Assembly: GCA_949710005.1 (NCBI GenBank)
Contig: OX453282.1
Span: 459,501-523,500, forward strand
DNA: 64,000 bases
Direction: 5' to 3'
Source of the DNA: Ricordea florida
Taxonomy: Eukaryota; Cnidaria; Anthozoa; Corallimorpharia; Ricordeidae
Part shown: positions 47,201-59,500 of the stretch, one piece after another
Layout: the number at the start of each line of letters is the position of its first letter
Position numbering within the stretch: the stretch's first letter is position 1
The notes under the pieces: model-generated
Databases searched by the model: none
What the model was told of the DNA's origin: nothing
Seen by the model: the letters and a program-made list of their open reading frames with translations, nothing else
Translations under genes and position numbers: made by a program

Positions 47201-50200
47201 GAATGTTCCTAGTGCGCATGAGTACTGCAAAACTTGTAAGATGGTAACACTGACACACGGTGTGACTTGAGTTCTGTTTAACTAGCTTACATCCAGTTTT
47301 CGACCAAAAACCACGAGGACTGTAAAAGATTTGTAAAATAAATGTAAGTTATAGTAAGCTGGCAAGTTGGTGACACTGACACACGGTGTGACTTGAGCTC
47401 TGTTCTACAAGTTGACATGCCTTTACGACCAAAACCAGGAGAACTGTAACAGATTTATGAACTGGATATGAGATAGAGTAACAAACAACAGGGGGAATTG
47501 ATAACATGATATTATTTAACTTGATTCAACACACCTTGATATATTCCAGAAAACACAATGTGCTTCTCTTTCAGTTGGGTGCTGCAATGCAAGGAAGTTT
47601 CAACTCAATTTAATACTTTCACTTTCAAGGTTCAATCAGCAATTCTCCTAAGTGAGGGTCAAACACCTCTCGCTGAGCAAGTAAAGAGATTTAAGCAATA
47701 GATCGATCTGATATTCTTAGGTTAATATTCTTCTTAATTCTCATTAACTCCTTTCTTAACAATGTAATGATATTAAAAGGAGAAGCTACATATCGATCAA
47801 TTTTCGGAACACAAGGGTTCAGAAAACTAATGGACATCGTTAAATTGAAAACTCGACTCTCCTCCGAGAAACAAGAAAGACAAAAGTAACGTGAAACTGT
47901 ACGAAAGTAAACATATCAGCCCCAAGACTGCAAAAACACAAAAGGAGTGAAGTTTCCTCGCGGCCTCTTACCTTGGAATTCCTCAGAATCAGAGTGACTG
48001 GATCGTCAAAAACATTTTTTTCCATCGGAGAAATGGAAACCGAGACTATTTCTGATTCAATGCTGTCTTCTCTCCTACCGGGGTTTGTTTGCACTGAGGA
48101 TCTGGAAAGTAAACACGATAGAACACATTAATGTGGTTTCAGAATCGTGACCTTGAGCCAACCACCAGCGAGGCCAGAGCTTATCCCAAGTTCACTAGTG
48201 TGAAACACCTAGGAATATTGTAACCAGCCCCACCCCTGCATGCATTGATTGTTTGTTAACCCAACAGATAATTCGCCAGTCAGATCATTGAGATTGTCAC
48301 CCACGTTAGACCCATAAGTCGTCGATACAACTCGACCTAGATAAAATGTTTATTCAATCCTTCACAATCTTCCTCCTTTTTACTTCAGGTCAAATGAGTT
48401 TTTCAATGTTGTGGTTCAATTGCATTATCACCATTACCATACTAACAAACAAAGGAAAATAAAGTTTAAAGCAAGTAAAAAATTGAACCACAACATATAT
48501 CTTAGAAAAATTTCCATTCCATCTTTCCTCACTTAGGCGAAATTTCATGGAAAGAAAGGTTTCAAGGTCACTCACCTTAATTTCACATGAGGCTGCATTA
48601 ATTCGTTAAGGTTCCGATAAGATACAAATGTCACGTAATGAAAAGTACCTAATGAGGAAAGCAATATAATATCATATATAGTATATAATATAGTATCATC
48701 AATATAAAATGAGGACTCTTAGGAAACAACGGCTATATTGATGAGATAAAAGCAGAGGGAGACTTCATGATATTGACGCAAGAATGTCTGGCTTCTTGGG
48801 GCGTTTCATCAAAGTAAATACAGAATAACTATTGTCATACTTTGGTTATGTTTTCCCCTTTGTAACATCAATACTGAGCCTGGCAGGACGATACTGCTTA
48901 AAGTTTCATTGCGCATAACTGATAGTGGCATCTGCTGATCTGTTGGACTGGTGTCATTGGTGGATTTCACGCTCAACACTAGAACAAAAGAAAAGTGACA
49001 TTATAATGACTATTAACCGGCACTGAAACAAAAAATATTGAACATTGCTAACTCCTCTACAGGAAAAAAATTATACGTTATTTACCGACGTTAGGCGTTT
49101 CAGATACAATGGTCTGATCCAAAATTCCGGATTTGGCCAAATGTAATGCAATTTTGTCCAGACCCTCCAACAGTTTGGTGGCTTCATTGGTCATGGATTC
49201 CTAAAGCAGAGAAAAGAGGTGACTTAATGAAGTTAAATAAGAGAAAGAATATAGAAAAAAAAGCTTTAGTGTACACGACAACTACCACTTATTTTCCGTT
49301 TCGAAAAAACTGGGCACGTTGAGGTAGAGCTCCACCAGAAGCAGAGTTTATTAGGAGGAGGACAGGGTATGAGGGGGAGAAAGAGTGGGAGGTGGTTGCT
49401 AGTCATTTATCACGTGCGCATCTCGTGATATTTCAGGTGTCACGCACAAACCCTCTTCACCTGAGTAAGAGACAATAACCAGAAGGACAAAAATGGCTTC
49501 GCGTGCCTACCTTTGGCATAAATTTCCACAACTCAAGAGTCCTGGAATCCAAAATGTTACTAGATGTCCTTACAACAGACTGAAAGATGAAACAACAGAT
49601 AAACAGTCCATGAAAAGTAAAATCGCTAACAAAATAAAACAATTAATTTCAACAGCATTTGAAAGCATCAACCTCAGCGATGGTTTGCACTTTGCCTTGC
49701 AAATCACCAAAGCTCTTCTGGGAAATCTTCTCTATGACGCCAGTCACTATTTTAAGATCGCCTGTTTGTAGTGTTCCCTGCGCATCCGGCACAATGTCGG
49801 TAGCATTGACCAGCTGTTTGGCAATGCTACTCAAGTCCACGTCAGGATCTTCAAGCTGCGAAAAAGCAAAAAAAAAGCATTTACAATATTGCTTTAATTT
49901 GAAGACTTAAAGAGTGGTCGAAGTTTTTTTTGTTTTTTTGAGGCGCCCTCTGTCAGGGTCATGTTGTGCAATGACCGGTGTGTGCAATGGTGGAGCGACA
50001 TTGCATTATTTAGTAGGGCCGGAGTGCAATGAAACCTACCCAGTACATCCCTCAGGAGGACAAAAGCCAGGCCGCAAGGCCTTCAGCCAAAACCCCCTTG
50101 ATGGTAAGGGGATAGTGAATCATGTAAGCCTTCACAAAATATCCCGAGGGGTAGAGAATCATGTAAGCCTTTACAAAATATCCCGAGGGGTAGTGAATCA

Positions 50201-53200
50201 TGTAAGCCTTTACAAAATATCCCGAGATCTTCTGATTCCCCCCCCCCCTCCCTGAGGAGATCTCGGGATATTTTGCAAAGGCTTACATGATTCACTACCC
50301 TGGTAAGGTGCAAACGGCCCAAAGGGGAGAATTACGAGCGGTAGGTGCAATGTTCGTTTCACCATCCCGCGTCAGGTAAGTGATCGAAGTAGGATTTGCG
50401 GTTTGGCTATTAACAATTAATGATGTTGTTACTTTGCTTGCAAGTGGTAAAATAAATATTACACGGATATAAAACGGCAGCGAGAAGCTATGAATTTCAT
50501 GTTTGAGTGGCAAGAACAATATCTCACATAAAATTCATATCTTTGAGCTAACGTGTACTATTCTTTTTGTTACATAGACAAAAACACATTAAGACGTTCG
50601 TTTGGCAGCTTTGCACACAAGGCGGGAAATGACGTCATCGATATCCTCACTAGTGAGGATACCGAAAACACGTCACTAGTTACGTCTATATAACAATGAC
50701 GTCTTTTACTGTTTCAAACAGATATTGGCTTTTGGTTGGAAAGTTTCTCACCAAACGGCAATCTAAACCTCTCATTATTCATTCCTACTGGCAAGCGTTG
50801 AGACTTTTACATGTGCTCTTTTGCGTTGCAACGTGTACCCTACAATTGTTTACCAACGACCACAACTCTTCCAAAACCTGGCTTGCGGAACAATGGCTCG
50901 GGAGACATGATTGGCCAAGATAATACACTCACGCTCACCACTTCACCACTCCTTGGCTCGTTAGCGTAGCATCTCGTTAATTCTAGAATGAAAAGAGCTC
51001 ATACATTTCCAATCTAATAATTTTGTTACGAACCTGCTGAGCAATGTTTGCCATTTTGTCCGAAATGCAGTCAGAAAGGTCGGGAACTGCCCACCGGGGA
51101 AGGTCACCGGGCACTGGATCCAAGCATTGCCGTCGGGCAACACCTTAAAATAAAGCACATTAAGTGCTGCTTTAAAACGGTACCTCAATTACGTAGATAG
51201 GTACAATTTATACAGTGTCACTTCAGGGAAGGTCCTTTTTGTATTTTTCAATTAACAGTAACCTGACGTTAGGTACTTGCCATATCTTACATTGACAGGT
51301 TATCAATATTTTAGAAGTTGTAACGTTAACATCCTTTTGGTTCTGAATGTTCCTCAAGAGAAGATCAACAAATCTGCTACTTCTCTTATAAGTACTATGA
51401 TACCGCAGCAGGAGCAGATCCTATGAGTAAAGGTAGGAATAAAGCGCACACGAGCTTTATAGCCCACAGGGCCGGATTTTATCCCGGTTCCACCAGCATA
51501 AAACACATGGGAATGTTGTTAATCCCCCCCCTCCACCCCTGGATGGGATGCTAGTCCAAAGCAGGGTTACCCTCAGCATTATATCACCGGTACAAGTGGA
51601 AGGAGAGAGACAGTGTGGAGTTAATTTTCCTATAAATGAAAACAACACAATGCCATCGCCAGAGCTCGAACTCCTGACCTTCTCGGAAGTTTGACACGCT
51701 AACCTCTACACCGTCGCATCAACACAGCTCCCAAGAGTGAGTAAATAAAAATATAAACATTGTGAGTACAATTTTCCTAAAAAGCAGTCTGTTCTGTACC
51801 TCTTGAACCCAAAGGACACAGAGCCAATGCTGTCTGCCCTTGTAACGTCTTTTGCCACGTGATATTTACATAAACAACGCTGTCGCAGAACGAAACGTTC
51901 GCTTTATTCTTTGGCCATTCTGCAAAAACACATCAACACAAATGAATATTTCATTTAAAGTACGAAGGACCAATTTGCGAAGATTTCTAATTTGTTCCAC
52001 TTTCCGAGCGAAGGGCAGAATATTGAGCTTTCGAAATTTTTTCCCGTTTTCATATTGTGGCGAAAATTGTTCACCGGCAAACTTTCGTTCTATACACTAT
52101 GCTTTCCAAATGTCGTTGAAATTGTCATAGCAGCTATGAGCCCGCATACCTTTGCACACCTTTCCGTCAGCAGTCCACCCCTGAGGACAGCGACAGAAGT
52201 AACTTCCTCTCGAGTTCACGCACTCAGATGGTTTGGAGCATGCGCCGGGTATTTCTTTGCATTCATTTCTATCTGAAATCATATACAAATAATAAAATAA
52301 ACTTATGTAAGAATCCTAGATTGCAAATAATGGCTCAGAACGCAAAGGGTTATTACCATAAAATGTTGGAGCCAAGATAACCCGGTCAACGAACATAGCA
52401 CTGTAAGGAAAAGCTTTGAAAGCACAGGTGACCCAAGGGACCCGTCACTATTTATGTAGAGGGGGGGGGGGGGCAGTCGGTAAAAATATGTTGGAAAGAT
52501 CAAAATTTCCCTTCAGGCCAATAGCAAGTGACCCCTACTTTATTCAATATTTACGTGATGACCTCCCCCGTCACCTCAAAGGAAAAGGATTACTTTCTTG
52601 TTGTTACACTCATTTTTAATTACTTCTTGTATTATTTTGTCAAAAAAAAATTCAGTCAAACCAAATATTAAAGCAGATGGGTCTGGCTTCTTTATTTATG
52701 AGACAACTATGGATTGAAAGTGCAAGCAGTTTTTCTGTGAGATAAAAATCACTAAGTTGCACAAAATAGTGGTGTTTAACCAAAAGAAAACAATAGAATC
52801 AACACAAAACTGTACAACTTAGCATGACTGTTTCACATATATTGTTTACATTCTGACGTACGCACCTTACCACTCTTAAAATGTACCTCAAACTGTTGAC
52901 CCGCCTCTAAAAGTCTTTGTAAGAAAGCTCAGCCCCCCATCTGGCCTAAAGTAGCCTTAACCTCCTCCCCCCTCTACATAAATAATGACCGGTCCACGAG
53001 AAATCCAAACAGTCCGGCCTTTGGGAAATTTTTGTCTGAGAATGCCAGGACTCCTGGTTTTAGGGCGTACAAGGTAATTAGCAAAAAGTACAAATCTGAA
53101 CATACCTAGGGTGCTAACAACTACTTCTGTGGATGCAAAAATATGAGTGCCATTTTCCTGTTCAGCATGAACTGTTATGGTGTATTCCGTCAACTGCTCT

Positions 53201-53481
53201 AGTCCTGAAATCAGCGCAGTAGTTTTTGACGTCATTTCCTCTTTGAAGCTACTTCCAGATCTGTAACTAAGCCTGTACATCACTTGATTCTTGCCGCTTG
53301 TCAATGGATTCCAAGAGAGTTTCACAAATTTCCAGCCACGTGCATCGTTAGTTACATTTATGAATGCGGTTTGTGCTGCACAAGGAAAAAATCGAGAACA
53401 TTTTCTAACGGGAAAGCACTTTTGACTTAGAGTAAGAGAGCTAGAGATAGAGTGAGAGATAGAGTAAGAGATAGAGAGAGC

Positions 53482-53576
<95 letters not shown>

Positions 53577-56500
53577 ATGGTGATGGTATGAGGTGAGTAT
53601 AGGGGGATGGGATGAGATAAGGGGTGAGGTGATATAGGAAGAGATGAGATAGATAGATAGATATCTTTATTTAAACACGGCATTTTATCAAATTATAGTA
53701 CAACAAATATTAAAATTTGGTTTACATAAATTCCGTATAGAGGTTACTTAAATTTTTACACTGGTTAAAAAATTGCGAACTATTCAGACGATTTGTTGAT
53801 GTCGATAGTGAAAATAACTTTAGTTTACTATTAAATGTATAATAAGATAGGATGAGATGAGATAAGATGAGATGAGGTGAGATGGCATGAGGTGAGTATA
53901 AGGGGATGGGATGAGATAAGGGGTCAGGTGATATAGGAGGAGATGAGATATGATAGGATAAGGTGAGGTGAGATGGCATGAGGTGAGTTTAGGGGGATGG
54001 AATGAAGTAAGGGGTGAGGTGATAAAAGAGGAGATGAGATAAGATAGGATGAGATGAGATGAGATGAGATGAGGGGAGATAAGGTGAGATAGCATGGGGT
54101 GAGTATAGGGGATGGGATGAGATAAGGGGTGAGGTGATATAAGAGGAGATGAGATAAGATAGGATGGGATGAGATGAGATGAGGGGGGATAAGGTGAGAT
54201 GGCATGAGGTGAGTATAGGGGGACGGGATGAGATAAGGGGTGATATGATATAGGAGATAAGATAGGATGAGATGGGATGAGATGGGATGAGATGAGGGGA
54301 GATGAGGTGAGATGGCATGAGGTGAGTATAAGGGGATGGGATGAGATAAGGGGTGAGGTGATATAAGAGGAGATGAGATAAGATAAGATGAGATGAGATG
54401 AGGTGAGATGGCATGAGGTGAGTATAGGGGGATGGAATGAGATAAGGGGTGAGGTGATATAGGAGAAGATGAGATATGATAGGATGAGATGAGATGCGAT
54501 GAGGTGAGATGGCATAAGGTGAGTATAGGGGGATGGGATGAGATAAGGGGTGAGGTGAAATAGGAGGAGATGAGATATGATAGGATGAGATGAGGTGAGA
54601 TGAGATGAGATGAGGGGAGATAAGGTGAGATGGGATGAAAAGAGATGAAGTGAGGTGATGTGGATAGTATGGGATGAGATGAGAAGAGGTGAGGGGATAT
54701 AGGGTGAAATGAGATGAGATAAGATGAAATGTTGAGGAAAAAGACAAAAGCACTTACCAGGCCGTGTCGTGGTGCTACCAACACTCAAAGGCATCAAAGC
54801 TGTTTTTGTTTCATAAGTTGGTTTATATGCTGCTTGGATCGTTATTTGCAACAGGGAGCCCACTGTAACACTGACGTAAAAACGGGAAGGAAACAAGAGC
54901 TTATCTGATTGAATAACACAATGCGTCTCAGGTCCTTCATACAGAAGGCTCACACGTGGGACACCACTGTTGTCACCTTCCATATATAGACGATATTTAA
55001 CCAGCACATCCTGAAGGTTGACAGGTCTCCATGTGAATGCCAAAGCAGTCTTGTTTTCACGGCTAGTTCGGAGTGGTATATAAAACCGAGCTGGAAAGAT
55101 AGGACACACACTTGTTGCAACAATCAAAAGTCCATTAAAACTGGACTCCTGTAATGCCATCATCTGTCAACAGTTCAGTTGAACATAGAACAGTTTCTAG
55201 TTTTTAAAAAAGGATGGTTCCTAAAAGACATTCCTCAGACTCTGTCTTGACACCTTTTTCACATTGTGGGGATAGTTTCTAAAGAAACTGGTGCTGCGTC
55301 GGTGGGAAATTGAAACACAAGAAATTGGGTAAACCAAACGAGTTGATTAAGTAAGTTATACCACCGTAAGGTAAAAGGGAGGTGCTGACGTTTCGAGCGT
55401 TAGCCCTTCGCTCCGACGAATTAACAAGTTAGAGTATTTTATAAATTCTAGTTTCAAGTAGACAAAATAAAATTCTTTAAAGAATCTTTAAAAAGATGAG
55501 TGATTCCAAAAATGCAACAATAAATCCTGTTTCGTTGATACAGTAAGCTTTACCCTAATGAGTTTACTTACTTTAAGTTTAACCTCACTGATAAGATTTT
55601 TTTGTTGTTCTCATTGTTTTCCCGAGTTTCGCATTACCTTCTGGGTATTTTACATGAGAAGAAAGCTTGTACTTAATTACATGTGCAGCGTTTTTAGAAA
55701 AGGAAGTTTGTAATTTGTAAAGCATACTGGAAGACGAAGGACTGGGATAAAAAGGCTTGATGTGTATTTAAGACCGGTATATTACCACTACAGTTAATGA
55801 CGTGACAAACATATCTTACCATCCCTGGCGGTTTTTGCTAGAACTTCACAAAAGCTTAGTTTTCCAGTTGAGTCTTTAGTTACAATCCTGAAAGCATAGT
55901 ACGTGATGCAATAAAGTCCATTTACAGTGAATTCTAACTGGGGACCAACATGAAGTTTGGAGAAATTTCCTTTCGAGTACAATGGTCTGTAATAGATCTG
56001 AGGATGAGAAAGAGATCGTTAATATAAGCAAAATAACACTAACTAATAAATCATCTTATTGGTAAGGGGGTGGAGGGTTAGCGAGCATTACTGTTATGAA
56101 AGTTAAGACCCCTTTCGTGACCAGGGCAAACACGCTCCAAGTCTGTAAGAGTGGTAAGGAAATGGCGAGCTGTTCGCTTCCATCTCTCACACTTTTAACC
56201 GACAATGACAGAGTTCCTGGTTCCAAATTTGAAAGAGGAACCAGCAGAAATGGTGCTTAAAGTGCAGGGGATGGAAATTGAGGGGCAAACGCGATGATCT
56301 TGTGAAACCTATGTGAAGATTGGGAATCACCACACGCTTGATTCGAACATCACTGACGGTAAATGATTCGCCGCAAAGATTGTAAAAGAAAATTCAGACA
56401 AGTTATAGCTTCGATACCCTTCCATGTAATTGCGTCGACTGGCTGCAGCAGTCATGAGAGTAAATCCACTCCTCAGTGTTAGAAGGCAAATAACAAGTTT

Positions 56501-59500
56501 TTTCCCTTGACAATAAATCAATTTCTGGGCCAGTCCTTGCATTCTCCGTTTCAGGTGAATCTTGCTGGTTCAGTAATCAATGGTCTCCAATGGACAAACA
56601 TTGTGAAGAAAATTATGCAAAACTTCAAACTGGGAAGGTGCCGGGCCAGTGAAATGTTCCAGGAGAGCTACATCTCGCCCGATATTTTTGCAAGATGGTA
56701 CTCACTACAAAAAAAAAGTTTGGGACCCTGAAGTTGCGTTGTGGAAAAGTCGTTTTCTTAAAATCATGGTCTCAACCTTAGCAGACAACTCGTGTTTTGA
56801 ATATATAGTCTGACAGCCTTGATCCGAAACTAGCTTCCCTAAAGGGCTAAAGTAAACATCCGTACCAGTCACATCACATTCTACATAGACAGTAAGAACT
56901 GCATTCGTTGACCGTCGGTCCAACGTCTGATTACTGCTGATCATCAGTAGGTACAAAACCGTCAAATGATTGTTCCCCGTAGTTCTCATCCAATAACTTC
57001 TCTCTCTTTGTCACTAGGATTTCTCTTGCTTTCGAGGCCTTTCTCTCTGTAGCCTATGTGTAGCAGCACCCTCCCCCCGAAGGAAAAATGTTTTTTCCTT
57101 CGGGGGGTGGAGGGTGCGGCTACACGTAGGCTATTCTCTTTGGAACCGTGCTCGACTTGCTTGTGCTGGTGTTAGATTTGCCTTCAGCGGATGTGGAAAC
57201 TTGGCCGTTGGACCTTTTCCTCCGGACCAGTAGAAGGCACAAATACAAGTGTTTCTTGTAATGTTTTTCTCTGTTAAAGTATTCACGTGAACAGGGTACT
57301 AGCCAGTGCTTGCACTTTGCGATGTCTTGTCTTGGAAAGTTATGAAGACTTGCTTCCCCGATTGCTCTAACTGTTTGAGCGATTTTGACCATTTATCCAG
57401 ATATATTTAATCTGTCTTACATTTGCCCCAACAGCAGTGTTACTAACTAGGTTGCTTTCCTGTGGAGAGCTAACTCAACTATCGTCTTCGCTCGTACGTT
57501 TCCTCTTCAGTTGTTGATCGAAATATTTGTACGAGTCTGTGTGGGGGGTCTCATAAGTTCTCATGTAACAAAACCTATTTGTAATAGTGCAAAGCACCAC
57601 TGTCGATACTGCAGACGAGTTAAGATACATGCTTCTTCAAATATCTTTCCATTTTGAGTGTTATAGTAAGTTGGGTCTCAAGTTTTCTGAGTGAGCTCGC
57701 TTACCCAATAATCATTCCCAAAGCTTTCACCGCCAAACGGCAGCTTCCAAGTGAGAAGCACTGAAGACGAGTTCAAGACTTTGGCTGAACATGACTGAGG
57801 TCTTCCTAAAGAAGAAAATGAATGTTCAGAAACATGGTTGGTTTCAGCAAATGAATCAGATAACACAAAATAATCTTAATACACGTAATGAAAAATGTTC
57901 TGAGGTTACGGTCATTACGTGGTTTCAAAAATAAGATCCTTATCAAGATCGCTTAAAAATAGCTTCAATGGATCAGGAGTCTACCCCAATAGTGGGGTCA
58001 CATGTTCCTGTCTGTTACACTCTCCGCGGAGTCTTTCCTCGTCGCATCTCACTCAAACAAAGTACCGAGAAGAATGATGAGGTACTTAATGTTTCTAGAA
58101 AACTCAGACTGAAAGTAAAACGTTTCTAAGAATATCGTGACAACTCGTGCTAATTAGCGACTCTTGAAATCAGCTAAACGGAAGTGATTTAAATCGTCAG
58201 TCGGAAATACATTTGGACTGAAAATACTAGCGCGCATGCAATTATTTCCATGATAAATCGCGGGTTTGAACGACATAATTGCGACAAAATGGCGTTTATA
58301 TGTCTTAGTTTTAGTGCTTTTTTCTGAAAAAATGGTCATTTCTATCGGGAGCAGGACATATGAGTTATTACTATGCAATGAAACCAATGGAAGGAGTCTA
58401 ACATTGGTATCACAAAAACAGCTAAACGACACTCAGAGGCCGGCGATACCCTCAAGGCAAACGAGAACAAACAAGAATCTGCATTCTGGTCGCCACTACG
58501 TCGCCGATTGATATGGAACTTATTTCTATCACACGGAATTAATGTTGTTAAGGAACGGGTTGTCGTTTATCGGAATTAATGTTGTTACCATTAATTATCA
58601 CATAGTTTCAGATAGTTTCCAACTGTGTAATTAAACGCAAATGGTCAGTTTTAACTGGGAGAAAAACTGAAGTTCCACACATGAGCAGTTATTGCCTTGA
58701 TGTGCTGATATCAAGGCACATAGCATTACCCCCCTTATCATTTATTCACTTATTTCCTTCGTGATATCTTCAAATACCAACACCATGCCATTCCTTATAT
58801 AATAGCTGACAATTTTCAGAGCCGTCAAGTCGTAGTGTCTAAAACGGGGTACGTACGTTTTTACACATTTATCCAATGGAAAATAAAATTATGTATAACA
58901 ATAACTCAATAAGTAAAGTAAATTGAATTTGCAAAAGGTCGTGTTTTTCTTTTTATATCAGTTACAATGAAACGTCAGCTTGTACTTATATCTTGTTAAT
59001 GCGCTGTTCATCAGTCTAAAAGATGAATCCATGGTGATGAAGAGGTCCTTTGGAAATGTGGAAAATAGACTGATTTGTCAGTCAAACTTTCAAAGAATTT
59101 CAAGGGATTGATTCTACAGCAAAAAATCTCGAGAGTAAACGCTTCAAAAATATAACGGCAATGAAGTGTCCTGGCCATCCTAGCCTTTCTGTCTATTTTT
59201 GTATTTAAGTTCTTAGGACATTCGATGCGAGAAGAGCAGAAATAAACATACCATTATTCATGTTCTGTGTTGTGGTTACTGCACTTTCACTCGGCTTGGA
59301 CCAAATCTCTCTGAAAAACGAACCAAGAAGTAGAAAACAGAGATACTGGAGTAGAGTCTCCATCGTTGCTGGCTTGGTACTCCCTGGTCCGTTGAGTTGG
59401 TCTCTGCTTCGTTCGACAGAGGAAGTCCTCTACCCTGAGTCTAGAATACTGTTTAGAGTCAGAGAAACTGTTGATACAAAATGGATGCGCTTACTATGAA

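Noticed and set aside
50696..50923. A 75-codon plus-strand frame as a gene
   Set aside because: It has no recognised domain and lies inside an aGPCR-B intron next to palindromic repeat-like sequence; called a probable repeat at low confidence.
53820..55163. A 447-codon frame as a novel Ser/His-rich gene
   Set aside because: Only the first part is a genuine FnIII exon with a GTAAGT donor. The rest is minisatellite that is open by composition in several frames.
56705..56989. Minus-strand frame with [15 protein letters not shown] taken at first as an aGPCR-B exon
   Set aside because: Exons 57705-57805 and 55820-55997 join in phase and complete one FnIII domain without it. Its possible acceptors lead to stops or wrong phases.
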